Assembly: GCA_023441105.1 (NCBI GenBank)
Contig: JAEZQX010000559.1
Coordinates: forward strand, 1-64,000
Origin: Pseudomonadota bacterium
GTDB taxonomy: Bacteria > Pseudomonadota > Gammaproteobacteria > Burkholderiales > Burkholderiaceae
Direction of reading: 5' to 3'
Length of the DNA stretch: 64,000 nucleotides
The notes beneath the pieces were generated by a model. That model ran no database searches. It was not told the origin of the DNA and saw only the letters and a list, made by a program, of their open reading frames with translations. Shown piece by piece: positions 17,851 through 26,304 of the stretch. Numbering within the stretch: position 1 is the stretch's first letter; every line of letters starts with the position of its first letter. The position numbers were made by a program, and so were the translations under genes.

Positions 17851-20800
17851 CTAGATAGCCGTCGCCGTGGACGGCGGTGTTTCAGCAGAGACTCCCAGCC
17901 GACGGGCCATCCGCTGAAGAAGTGGGCGGCGCCGCTCTGCCTGCGGCCGCGCACTGGCCAGCGGCTGAAGCGCTGCGCGGCCAAACAGCATGGTGTCGGT
18001 TGCCGCCGCCTGAAGATCGAGCTGGTCGGTGAACTTGCCGTTGCTCGCCGCGGCGGCCTGCATGTGCACCGCGAGGATAGGCATTAGGTTCAGCACCTCC
18101 GCGACGAAGGTGCGGTCTGTCCCTGACAAGGTATCCCAGACCGCGCGGATTTCCAGTGCCTCCGCATCGTCACCGAGAGGCAGCCGTAACCTACGGACCG
18201 GTGTGCCATCCGCTTCGGTCGGCCACGCGAGGAGCGGCGGGCCACTCTGTTCGTCGCTTTCCAGACTAAGTGAGGGCGTCGGACCGTTTGGCTGCCACTG
18301 AATTGGCAGTCGCTGCCAGGTGCGCCCTTTGAAGCTCACCCGCTCCAGGACCAGATCGTAACGGGCGCCTTCCGGCTGCCACTCCGCCGGCGTTGCGACC
18401 ACGTTGTTGTAGCGCAGCCTCGCCGGGTGCTCGTGTAGGCTCGTCAGGAGCCGCTGCGCAATCGAGCGCCAGGCCGGCGACAGGTCGCATGCGTGATCCT
18501 GCAGCGCTTGCCCTAGCCGCACGACTAGCGCCTGGGTAAGTTGCCAGTCGAGCGTGCCCATTGCGTCGTACACGGCCTGTGCTGACTCCTCGCCGTGAAC
18601 AAGCAGCATGTAGGGTCGACCGTCTTCCCGGCCGTTCTCGCGCCAGGTGTCGAAGAGCGGGGCGCGGCCATCTTCCGAGAACACCACGAGCCCGGGTCGG
18701 CCCCAGTGCTCGACGAGCCGCAAGGATGCCCCCGCGACTTGCCGCTCGCCGGCTCGAACCTGGTGGACGACGAAGGACAACTCGCGGTGCGGAGGCGTAT
18801 CGCGGATGCTCTCAACGGTGAGCTCGCCGATCGTGACGTTGTCAAGGCCGGGAAACGCCACCTGCGACTTGACTTCTTGCGCGAGTCGCACCTTTTCCGC
18901 GTGGACGCGTTCAAGCTCCTGCTGGACCTGCTGGGTCTGAAGGGCCAGTAGCTCGCTCTCCTCGCGTGCGCTACGCAGGTCTTCCTGGAGCTCCTTCTGG
19001 CTGGGGCCGATCCTGGCGGCTAGAGATGCGTTCTCGGCGTCGTGCCTCTCGACTAGTCGCTCAAGCTCCTCGTGCATCTGATGCAGCTGCTTCAACAGAA
19101 GGCTCACCTCCTCGGCGGAGGCTCGTGCGGCCGCTTTCGCGGGTGCCCGCTCCTGCTCGAGGGCGTTACGCTGCTCCTTGGCTTTGGAAAGCTCGTGCTC
19201 AAGCGCGCTTCGCCGTCTGGAGCTGCTGGCCAAGTCCTGCTCGGCCTTGTCCCGCAGTTCTTCAGCTTTCGCCAGGTTCTGCTCGAGTGCGCTTCGCTGT
19301 TTCGCGGACTGAGCTAGCTCCTGCTCGAGCGTTCGCCGTTGCTTGGAGGCCTGAGCCAGCTCTTGCTCGAGTACGCGCCGCTGTTCCGCGGCCGAGGCCA
19401 GTTCCTGCTCGACGGTACGTCGCTGCTTCGTGGCCTGACCTAGCTCTTGCTCGAGGGTACCTCGCTGTCTCGACGCATGAGCCAGCTCCTGCTCCAGCGA
19501 GCTACGTTGCTTCGAGCCCTCAACCAGCTCCCGCTCGAGCTTGTCCAGTTGATCCGTGGCCTGAGCCAGCTGCTGCTCGTTTCTGTTCCTGTTTTCCAAT
19601 GCCTGAGTCAGGTCTTGCGCGAGCGCGCTGCGCAGCACCGTGGCCTGAATCAGTTCCTGCTCACATGTGCTCCGCTGCTCCACCGCCTGAGCCAGGTCGT
19701 GCACCAGACAGTTTCGCTGTTCGCCGGCCAGCTTCAGTTCCTGTTCCAGCATGCTTCGTCGTTCAGCCGTCTGCGTGAGTTCCTGCTCGAGGGCGTTTCG
19801 CCGAGCCGTAGCCTGAGCCAGTTCCTGTTCGAGCGCACGTTGCTGCTCAACCGCCTGTGCCAGCTCCTGCTCGAAGGAGTTTCGCTGAGCCGTAGCCTGA
19901 GCGAGTTCCTGTTCCAGCGTACGTCGCTGCTCAGCCGCCTGTGCCAGCTCCTGCTCAAGGGCGTTTCGCTGAGCCGTGGCTTGAGCCAATTCCTGTTCCA
20001 GAGCATGCCGAAGTTGCGCGGCCTGGGCCAGTTCCTGCCCGAGCGCGATCTGTTGCTCCGCGGAGTCAGCCAATTGCCGCTCGAGTTTGATCCGTTGCTC
20101 TGCAGCGTGAACAACCTCCTGCTCCATCCTGTTGCGCTGCTCCTCGGCTCGCACCAACGCCAACTGACCCTCGTGGAATTGCTGCTGGACGGCAGCGGCG
20201 TTCTGGCGCGCTGTGGACAGCTCATGGACGAGCGATTCCTGCTGACTTGCGGCGGCGGCGAGTCGCGCTGCCAGCGCGTTGCGCTCCTGGATCTCGGCTT
20301 CCAGACGCGACCGGGCTTCGGCCAATGCGCGGTCGGCGGCATCGGTGCGCGCCATCATCGTATCTCGCCCGGTTTCGAGTGCCTGCACGGCGGCTGCCAG
20401 CCGCTCGCATTCGCCAGCCACGGTTTTCAATTGGCCTCGAAGAGCCTCGGTTTCCGTCTCGCGGTCACCCTTCAGTTGCGCAAGGTGCCGCTCTGCTTGG
20501 ACCAAGTCCCCCAGGCGGCTTGCTACCTCGGCGCCGTCGACGAGGCCTTCGGGCAGAAACCGGGTATTCGCGGAGCGGAGACCAGGCAGCGCCACGCACG
20601 TCCCCATCAGCTCGGGTACTACCTCCTGCAGTCCGGGGTCCCGCTCAATGAAGCTCCAGGTAACGGCATGTATGAGCGCGTCCGGGCGATAGTCCTGAAC
20701 GACAACCCGTGAAGGCATCGCGAACAGTTCTCCCCAGCGGGACCGCAACAACTGAGCGAGGCGCAGCGGCCTGCGTTGCGCTTCGTCGGCATTGACCACC

Positions 20801-21126
20801 AGAGTCGTCTCGGCATTCCGCTGTACGTACGCGAGGAGGGTGCGGGCGCTCGCCAGCCAGTCGTCGAGCCAGGCCTCCGGATCGATGTCTTCGCCCTTGC
20901 TCAGCGAATATGCCAACCCGATTGCCGGATGCTCGACCAGCACCAGAACGTTCGAGCCGAGGCGCGAGCGCAGGAACGCGTCGAGCCTTTGCCACGTCGA
21001 GGGGTCCGCATGGACTTCGGCGTGACCAACTCCGACGAAGACCTCTCTCACCCAGCTGGTCCAGCAGCCCTGGAAGGTTCCGACGACTTCAATGCTTCGC
21101 GTGCTCATTGGTGTATGAAGAATCAT
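17851..21126 (-). CDS. Giant coiled-coil protein with 24 tandem 14-residue repeats
   Basis: The 1091-residue protein has three zones. Residues 1-205 form a compact alpha/beta region of unknown family that starts IEVVGTFQGCWTSWV and has conserved-looking acidic and aromatic blocks. Residues 206-755 are Glu/Gln/Leu/Ala-rich coiled coil, and within it residues 327-662 consist of 24 contiguous 14-residue units with no insertion. Residues 756-1091 are a globular beta-rich region of unknown family. There is no signal peptide or membrane segment. The start overlaps the upstream methyltransferase stop (ATGA). It may be a scaffold or length-measuring rod in capsule synthesis. This is inferred from context and from the WbdD precedent. 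The function is not known. Confidence 0.8.
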   Translation of the reverse strand: MILHTPMSTRSIEVVGTFQGCWTSWVREVFVGVGHAEVHADPSTWQRLDAFLRSRLGSNVLVLVEHPAIGLAYSLSKGEDIDPEAWLDDWLASARTLLAYVQRNAETTLVVNADEAQRRPLRLAQLLRSRWGELFAMPSRVVVQDYRPDALIHAVTWSFIERDPGLQEVVPELMGTCVALPGLRSANTRFLPEGLVDGAEVASRLGDLVQAERHLAQLKGDRETETEALRGQLKTVAGECERLAAAVQALETGRDTMMARTDAADRALAEARSRLEAEIQERNALAARLAAAASQQESLVHELSTARQNAAAVQQQFHEGQLALVRAEEQRNRMEQEVVHAAEQRIKLERQLADSAEQQIALGQELAQAAQLRHALEQELAQATAQRNALEQELAQAAEQRRTLEQELAQATAQRNSFEQELAQAVEQQRALEQELAQATARRNALEQELTQTAERRSMLEQELKLAGEQRNCLVHDLAQAVEQRSTCEQELIQATVLRSALAQDLTQALENRNRNEQQLAQATDQLDKLERELVEGSKQRSSLEQELAHASRQRGTLEQELGQATKQRRTVEQELASAAEQRRVLEQELAQASKQRRTLEQELAQSAKQRSALEQNLAKAEELRDKAEQDLASSSRRRSALEHELSKAKEQRNALEQERAPAKAAARASAEEVSLLLKQLHQMHEELERLVERHDAENASLAARIGPSQKELQEDLRSAREESELLALQTQQVQQELERVHAEKVRLAQEVKSQVAFPGLDNVTIGELTVESIRDTPPHRELSFVVHQVRAGERQVAGASLRLVEHWGRPGLVVFSEDGRAPLFDTWRENGREDGRPYMLLVHGEESAQAVYDAMGTLDWQLTQALVVRLGQALQDHACDLSPAWRSIAQRLLTSLHEHPARLRYNNVVATPAEWQPEGARYDLVLERVSFKGRTWQRLPIQWQPNGPTPSLSLESDEQSGPPLLAWPTEADGTPVRRLRLPLGDDAEALEIRAVWDTLSGTDRTFVAEVLNLMPILAVHMQAAAASNGKFTDQLDLQAAATDTMLFGRAALQPLASARPQAERRRPLLQRMARRLGVSAETPPSTATAI
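19141..20148 (-). repeat. 24 tandem 42-bp coding repeats (14-residue coiled-coil units)
   Basis: Translating the minus strand gives 24 consecutive units of exactly 14 residues with consensus A-x-x-Q-R-x-x-L-E-Q-E-L-A-Q. That is two heptads, with hydrophobic residues at spacing compatible with a continuous left-handed coiled coil. The units differ in sequence: some are near-identical (the ATAQRNALEQELAQ type), while others are divergent around residues 467-536. This suggests successive duplications of different ages. The 42-bp period preserves frame, so copy-number change would lengthen or shorten the rod by about 2 nm per unit without disrupting translation. Confidence 0.93.
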
Positions 21127-22010
21127 TGGACGATGGAAGAGGGCTGGTCGGCATCGACCTGTCCCGCTGTGGCACGAACGCCGACGTGTGCGTACAACGT
21201 CGCGCCCAGTTCGCCGCCGTGATCGGTGAACTCGGCGAAAAATCCCGTTGCACCGGCCGAGTACAGGATGTATGCAATGCGACTGAGGTCGTAGTGGTAC
21301 ATCATCATCTGGGGATCAGACGCTGCGTCGGGTGGTGTGCTTGGCCCTGGTATCGACGGTCGGCGTCGGCGCACGAGGGCGCTGAGGAGCAACAGCGCGC
21401 GGCGGTGCATCGGACGTCCGCGCCGAGGCTCGGGCTGCTTCGGCACCGGTTTGCCGTAGCGGCACTCGCCGTAGTTCCGGCCATAGGTCACGTGGAGCGA
21501 GACGCCGCCGCCTGGCGCGACGAGGCCGACGAGCCGCGAAATGAGATCGAGTCCTCGCTCGCTCTCTAGGTGCTGGAAGACGATCGTGCTGTGCACCAGA
21601 TCGAACTCGCCCTCGACGGCCGAGAGCGTGTCGTCACCGCGCACAAGGGTGGCGTTTGTCACGCCGAAGCGCGCGCAGTTCCGCCGGCCTTCCGCAAGCA
21701 TCGATTCCGAGACATCCACGCCGACCACCGTCTCGCACTGCTCCGCGAACGGAAGCAGCACCCGACCAACCCCGCAGCCGAAGTCGAGCACCCGCTTCGG
21801 ATTGAAATCCTCCCCGAAGTGCCGCCTGCAGCTCGCAAGCACCGCCTCCACATGGCCGTGCCCGGACTCGAAGAATGCGAGGTAATCCTCGGGCGCCATC
21901 TTCGACGACCGGTACCGTTCATGCGTCAGCACACCGAAGTAGGGATCCTTGGCGCCCCACTTTTCCCATTCGACATCCGTCTCCCGGACGTCCGCTTCGA
22001 TACTCGGCAT
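21123..22010 (-). CDS. SAM-dependent methyltransferase (UbiE/Methyltransf_25-like)
   Basis: From the ATG at 22010 the product has 295 residues. It contains VLDFGCGVGRVLLPFAEQ as motif I near residue 60, VVGVDVSESMLAEGRRN as the acidic loop, and FDLVHSTIVFQHLESERG as the post-II region, a classic class I methyltransferase. The C-terminal part has a basic stretch (PKQPEPRRGRP then RRRALLLL-type residues) of unclear role. The frame is open upstream to 22409 but lacks a conserved extension; a second candidate ATG is at 22031. It is the first gene of the minus-strand run and its stop overlaps the coiled-coil gene start. Confidence 0.78.
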   Translation of the reverse strand: MPSIEADVRETDVEWEKWGAKDPYFGVLTHERYRSSKMAPEDYLAFFESGHGHVEAVLASCRRHFGEDFNPKRVLDFGCGVGRVLLPFAEQCETVVGVDVSESMLAEGRRNCARFGVTNATLVRGDDTLSAVEGEFDLVHSTIVFQHLESERGLDLISRLVGLVAPGGGVSLHVTYGRNYGECRYGKPVPKQPEPRRGRPMHRRALLLLSALVRRRRPSIPGPSTPPDAASDPQMMMYHYDLSRIAYILYSAGATGFFAEFTDHGGELGATLYAHVGVRATAGQVDADQPSSIVQ

Positions 22011-22629
22011 GCGTTTCCCCTGGCTGCGCATTGGGTCTCGGCACCGCTTCGCGCGCTCCAACCTCGTTACAGAGGGAATCATCGTGGACCGGGCGGATGC
22101 GCCCGCGGCGACGGCGACGAGTGGCGTATCGAGGAGGCACCGGCGGCAGAGGAAGTTGCGCCTCGGCGTCATCGGGTTGCCCTCTGTCCAGCCGCAGTGG
22201 CAAGGACATAGTTCACAATGAGCGCGACGACGCTGGGCCAGGCAGGCTGGGGCGTGTGGGTGTCTCCACGGCAGGGCACACCCTGCAAGTTCACGATCCG
22301 CCCGCCGCAACGACCGCTGGTCGGCTTGCGCTTGAGCTGTCGGATCCAACCAGCCCGCGACGGTTGCATAGGTGATGTCCACCATCTGCGTTGGAACCGG
22401 GTCGTCCAATAGAGAGCGGAGAGCGCCTGACCCTTGGATCGATGGTCGTGTGGTGTATGGGACCGAGCGGAATGATCCCGCGAATCTTCAGCAGCTTTGC
22501 GAAGCTATTGCGGCTTGCCGTTCATTGGTCGTTCGCCTCCGGCGATTCCTGGTCGGCGACCGTTCATGCGGAAAACGCGTTCGCGTGGAAATCGGTTCGG
22601 GCGTGACCGGAGGGCGCGATGGACGGTCG
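22011..22629. other. Gap without a convincing gene; probable promoter region of the minus-strand capsule operon
   Basis: The minus-strand frame of the methyltransferase remains open to 22409. Its upstream part encodes mixed Arg/Cys/His-rich sequence without family resemblance, although a short MTPRRNFL segment followed by an Ala-rich stretch looks signal-like. Plus-strand frames such as 22372-22641 are also open but give no recognisable protein. No repeat, tRNA or transposase was seen. It may hold the promoter of the minus-strand operon, a decayed gene, or a small unrecognised secreted protein. Confidence 0.4.
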
Positions 22630-22676
22630 CTATACAAATAGAATGAAGGGGCCGCCCAAGAAGAAGGGCGGTCTCC
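22630..22676 (-). terminator. Rho-independent terminator downstream of the GH71/99-like gene
   Basis: CCGCCC at 22652-22657 and GGGCGG at 22666-22671 form a perfect 6-bp stem with an 8-base loop, extendable outward to about 10 pairs with two G-U pairs on one strand. Read on the minus strand the stem is followed by CCTTCATTCTATTTG, a T-rich tail. It lies about 20 bases past the stop codon of the minus-strand gene ending at 22695, which is where a terminator is expected. Confidence 0.6.
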
Positions 22677-22694
22677 AATTCTCCGGCGAGCAAC

Positions 22695-24137
22695 CTATGG
22701 CCGAACGACGCTCGATAAATCCGCCGGCGGTACCTGCCCGGACTTGACGTACCCCGCCAGCGCCCCGCTTACCCGCAGATACCAGTCCGATGGCAGCTCG
22801 CACCCATCCTCGTCCAGTCCGATGAGGTCGGTCCCGAGCGGGAGGTCCGCCCGCTTGGCCACCACGGGCATGATCGCGGTCGCCTCATCCACCTCGTCGA
22901 ACATCGCGATGTACAGGCTGTCCACGCCAGCCTGCAAGCGGCTCTGGCCCTGTTGCCAGAGGAAGTTGCCGCAGCGACGCGGCGTCTGGTTGCGGATGGC
23001 TGCCCGATCATTGCCTCGGGTCTTCATGAGGTTGGCCCACGAGAAGCCTGGGAAGATGACGGGCATGTAACCAAGACCGACACGGGATGCCTCAGCGAGA
23101 TCCGAGATCACGTTGCCATCCACGAAGGCCTGGTTGGATGCGGCGTCGGCGTAGCGACCGACGGCCCAGGGGCTGAGGACGTCATAGCTGCGGTATACCT
23201 CGGCCCAGCCGGCGCCTGATTTGGAGTCGGTCTGTGTTCGCCGCCAGCCAGCCGGTACGCCGCCGACCAGTAGAACCGCCGCCGGCCGGCTCTCAGCATC
23301 TTGCCCGATCGACCCTCCGTCCCCCGGGGGCTGCCCTGATCCCTGGCGAAGGTCCTTCATCAGCGCCAACACCTGGTCCGGTTCGCCGGGGCGGTCCTGG
23401 AAACCGAAGCCCCACAGCTGAAGCACTGGCCTACCGGCGTCGCTCAGGTAGGCGCGGCTCGCCGTGATCTTGAGCGTCTGGGTCAGGTGAATCCAGTCCG
23501 TGCGGATGTCGTCATAGACCGTCGTTGGGTCAGCGCCGCTGATGTCATAGGTGACATAGAAGACTCTACCGTGGCTTTCGGCGGCGGTGCGAGCTGACTG
23601 CAGGATCGTGTCGAGCCGGTTGCGCTCGTCGCGGTTGCGCAGCGATACGACGAAACGCTGGATGGCTGCGCCGTCGATACCGTGCTGGGCCATCCATCGG
23701 AAATGGACGTCGATCACGAACGGGGAGGCCGATGAGAACAACGCCACCGGGGTGCCGTCAGGCCGGCGAAGACTGGTGTTGCACAGGGCGGATGGCTCCA
23801 GGGCGGAGGTATCCGGAAGCATCTCTACCGTGAGGTAAGGAGCCTGGTCGATCTGGCCGGCGAACCAGTGTCGCCAGCGTGCCGTGTGGCTGGGAACGCC
23901 ACTCTCAGCGGGGCAGCCGAACCAGCCTTGATAGCCGACAATCGTCTTTCCGGAAAGCGCTGTCGTTGCACCCCCGGCGCCATCGCGGAGGCTACTCGTC
24001 CCTGGTGCCTGGGGACTCGCGCTGACGGCAGTCGGAGAGTCTCCCCCACTGCAACTGCCGGATAGGAATGCGATCGGCAGGAGCAGGGAAGTGGCCGTTC
24101 TCCTCCAACTGGCAGTCTGGTGGCGACGCAAAGACAT
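22695..24137 (-). CDS. Secreted GH71/GH99-like glycoside hydrolase family protein
   Basis: The 480-residue product starts with a basic segment and a hydrophobic stretch (LLLPIAFLSGSCSGG) that is a lipoprotein or Sec signal; the lipobox SGSC is imperfect. The mature part begins TIVGYQGWFGCP and includes VDVHFRWMAQHGIDGAAIQR, FYVTYDISGAD and YIAMFDEVDEATAIMP. These are hallmarks of the GH71/99-like alpha/beta-barrel proteins (endo-mannosidase-type clan). In a capsule locus it may cleave or edit the exported polymer. It is a single-gene unit on the minus strand with a terminator after it, and a GC-rich 127-base gap separates it from the H-NS gene. Confidence 0.75.
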   Translation of the reverse strand: MSLRRHQTASWRRTATSLLLPIAFLSGSCSGGDSPTAVSASPQAPGTSSLRDGAGGATTALSGKTIVGYQGWFGCPAESGVPSHTARWRHWFAGQIDQAPYLTVEMLPDTSALEPSALCNTSLRRPDGTPVALFSSASPFVIDVHFRWMAQHGIDGAAIQRFVVSLRNRDERNRLDTILQSARTAAESHGRVFYVTYDISGADPTTVYDDIRTDWIHLTQTLKITASRAYLSDAGRPVLQLWGFGFQDRPGEPDQVLALMKDLRQGSGQPPGDGGSIGQDAESRPAAVLLVGGVPAGWRRTQTDSKSGAGWAEVYRSYDVLSPWAVGRYADAASNQAFVDGNVISDLAEASRVGLGYMPVIFPGFSWANLMKTRGNDRAAIRNQTPRRCGNFLWQQGQSRLQAGVDSLYIAMFDEVDEATAIMPVVAKRADLPLGTDLIGLDEDGCELPSDWYLRVSGALAGYVKSGQVPPADLSSVVRP

Positions 24138-24264
24138 GGCGATCCCGTTCGTCGGTCCTTGATGGACCGTTCGGGCGCATTCTTCGGGCCGACCGACCGT
24201 CTGTCGGCAAAGATATGCCGTCTGGCGGTGTCAGATTTGTCGACGCCAGCAAGCTGGGCTGCAT

Positions 24265-24585
24265 CTAAATGGCGAGATCCTCGAGCGCTCGTCCGTTCGC
24301 CAGCTCCGCCTCCACCCAGGCGGGTCGCCGGCCGCGGCCTGTCCAGAGCTCGCCGTTCTTGCCTTGATACTTCGGCGCCACCTTCCGGCCGGCCGTCGTC
24401 GCCTTGCGCGCCTTCTTCGCCCGGGTTTTCTTCTCCTTGCCGACGATATCGCTGACGGTGATCCCGTACTGGGCCATCTTCGCCCTGATATCGGCGATGG
24501 CGGCAGATACCTCGGATTGACGCAGCTTTTCGGCCTCCTTCGTCAACTGGTCGATCTGCTTGAGGACGTCCTGATAAGTTGGCAT
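24265..24585 (-). CDS. H-NS family nucleoid-associated protein
   Basis: The 106-residue protein has an N-terminal helical oligomerisation part (residues 1-50, DVLKQIDQLTKEAEKLRQSE), a Lys/Arg-rich linker (KKTRAKKARKATTAGRK) and the C-terminal DNA-binding motif around YQGKNGELWTGRGRRPAWV. The W-T-G-R-G-R-R-P core binds AT-rich minor grooves and is the form found in betaproteobacterial H-NS-like proteins. Such proteins silence acquired or AT-rich DNA. Its position immediately beside the capsule locus suggests that it may regulate that locus. It is monocistronic. Confidence 0.92.
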   Translation of the reverse strand: MPTYQDVLKQIDQLTKEAEKLRQSEVSAAIADIRAKMAQYGITVSDIVGKEKKTRAKKARKATTAGRKVAPKYQGKNGELWTGRGRRPAWVEAELANGRALEDLAI

Positions 24586-24783
24586 TGGCTGCTTCTCTGT
24601 GGATGGATGAATCCGGAGAAACCGAAGAGTGTATGTGATCCGCGCCCGTAGGGCAGGGTCGGCTTACGTCCGGATATGCGTGCTGACGTTCCGGAAAGCC
24701 CCTCGCTCAGCCAGACCCCCGACGGGCGCGTAGTAAAGTAGGGCAGGGAACTTCAGGTGTTCCCCATCTTGGTGCGAAATGAC

Positions 24784-25737
24784 ATGAGACTGGCTACCTT
24801 CCTGGGCAATGCGCTCACCCCCAAGCGCCCGATCGTGGGTGTTCTCGTTGGCGAGCGTCTGCTCGACGTGGCAGGCGCCCTCGACGCCGCCGGCAAGGCC
24901 GCTGGTGTCGACGCCTCCTCGATGAAGTCGCTGCTGGCGAGCGGCAAGCCCGGCCTGACTGCGGTCAAGGATGTCGCCGCCCGCTTCGCCGGTGGACTCG
25001 ACGGGCAGCATCCCCATCTCCTCCACGACATCGCCTCGGTCACCTTCCTCCCCCCTGTTCCCGATGCCGACAAGTTCCTCTGCGTCGGCAAGAACTATCG
25101 CACCCACCTGGAAGAGCTGCGTCGCACCGACCTGATCAAGGAGATGCCGCAGGAGCCTACGGGCTTCGTGAAGCTGAACTCCTGCCTTACCGGCCATGGC
25201 CAGGAGGTGGTTCGGCCGCCGAGCGTGGCGCGGCTGGATTACGAGCCGGAGCTGGTGTTCGTGCTCGGGCGCGCCGCTTCGGGGGTGCGCGAAGACGAGG
25301 CGATGGACTACGTCGCGGGGATCACCATCCTCAACGACCTGACCTGCCGCGCCACGCAGAAGCGGGAGGTGGCGTCGGGCTCGCGCTTCTGGACGGCCAA
25401 GAATGCGCCGGGCTTCGGCCCCCTGGGCCCCTACCTCATCACGATGGACGAGGTGCCGGACCCTTACGACATCTGGGTCACCTGCAGCGTCAACGGCGAG
25501 CAGCGCATGCGCGTCAACACCAGTGACCAGATCTGGAAGCTGCCGAGGATCCTCGCGCACTTCTCCCGGCTGGTGCCGCTGCAGCCTGGGGACATGTTCT
25601 CGACCGGCGCACCGGGTGGCGTTGCCGTGGGCAAGCCGAATGCGGAGGACCTGTTCCTGAAGCCGGGCGACACGGTGGAGTGTGCCTTCGAGAACCCGGC
25701 GATGGTACTGAGCAACCGCATCATCGCGCCGGCGTAG
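24784..25737 (+). CDS. Fumarylacetoacetate hydrolase (FAH) family protein
   Basis: The 317-residue product has an N-terminal cap domain and a C-terminal FAH fold beginning DKFLCVGKNYRTHLEE. Metal ligands are visible as Glu154 and Glu156 (DYEPELVFVLG) and Asp185 (TILNDLTCR). The family hydrolyses or decarboxylates 2-oxo/beta-diketo acids such as fumarylpyruvate, acylpyruvates or 2-keto-3-deoxy sugar acids. ATG 24784 was preferred over an in-frame start nine codons upstream, since the family begins MRLATF. The following genes (RidA-like, Bug receptor) point to a small-acid catabolic operon. The exact substrate is open. Confidence 0.87.
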   Translation: MRLATFLGNALTPKRPIVGVLVGERLLDVAGALDAAGKAAGVDASSMKSLLASGKPGLTAVKDVAARFAGGLDGQHPHLLHDIASVTFLPPVPDADKFLCVGKNYRTHLEELRRTDLIKEMPQEPTGFVKLNSCLTGHGQEVVRPPSVARLDYEPELVFVLGRAASGVREDEAMDYVAGITILNDLTCRATQKREVASGSRFWTAKNAPGFGPLGPYLITMDEVPDPYDIWVTCSVNGEQRMRVNTSDQIWKLPRILAHFSRLVPLQPGDMFSTGAPGGVAVGKPNAEDLFLKPGDTVECAFENPAMVLSNRIIAPA

Positions 25738-25905
25738 AGGGCGACGTCGCGGCGCACTCGGGGTGTGCCTTGCGCACCAGAGACCGACGGGGTGGACCGA
25801 GGCACCAAGCATCGCGTCTCGGCGCAACACCGACCGGGATTCGACCGAGGCTTTGCGATCGACTTCCAAGCCTGACCACGGAATCAGAATGAACCAGGAG
25901 ACAAC

Positions 25906-26304
25906 ATGACCGAGATCACCCGCGGCGACCCTCCGGGGTTGAGGAACGTCCGCAAGACCGTCTATCACCACTACATCCGCGTCGACAACCCGAAGACGCT
26001 GATCTTCCTCTCGGGGCAGCTGTCGCGCGATGCGGACGGCAATCTGGTGGGTGCGGGCGACATGGCTGAGCAGACGCGCCAATGCATCCGCAACATGCGC
26101 ACGGTGCTGGAGGCAGCGGGCGGGACGCTGGACGACATCGTGTCGATCGTCGTCTACACCACCGATATCCGCCAGTTCAAGGAGATCGTGGCAGCGCGCA
26201 CCGAGTTCTTCGTCGCGAAGCTGCCGACCAGCACGATCGTCGAGGTCAATCACCTGGCGGATCCGGGCCTGCTCATCGAGTTCCAGGCGACGGCGGCCCT
26301 GTAG
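25906..26304 (+). CDS. RidA/YjgF/L-PSP family protein lacking the canonical arginine
   Basis: The 132-residue product has the RidA chorismate-mutase-like fold: LIFLSGQLSRDADGNLV, TRQCIRNMRTVLEAAGGTLDDIV and VVYTTDIRQFKEI are typical blocks. Archetypal RidA uses an Arg within P-x-R-S-x-V-E for 2-aminoacrylate deamination. Here the corresponding stretch is LPTSTIVEVNHL, so the Arg is replaced by Ser. This argues for one of the Rid subgroups without imine deaminase activity of the classical kind. An enamine/imine or keto-acid hydrolysis step with the preceding FAH-family enzyme is possible. It lies 168 bases after that gene. Confidence 0.88.
   Translation: MTEITRGDPPGLRNVRKTVYHHYIRVDNPKTLIFLSGQLSRDADGNLVGAGDMAEQTRQCIRNMRTVLEAAGGTLDDIVSIVVYTTDIRQFKEIVAARTEFFVAKLPTSTIVEVNHLADPGLLIEFQATAAL

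Noticed and set aside
19141..20148. Regularly spaced repeats that could suggest a CRISPR array
   Set aside because: The repeats are directly contiguous with no unique spacers, 42 bp long and in frame with a coding sequence.
19447..20712. 421-codon plus-strand frame that looks like leucine-rich repeats
   Set aside because: It is the antisense of the 42-bp coiled-coil repeats, so its Leu periodicity is a mirror of the real gene.
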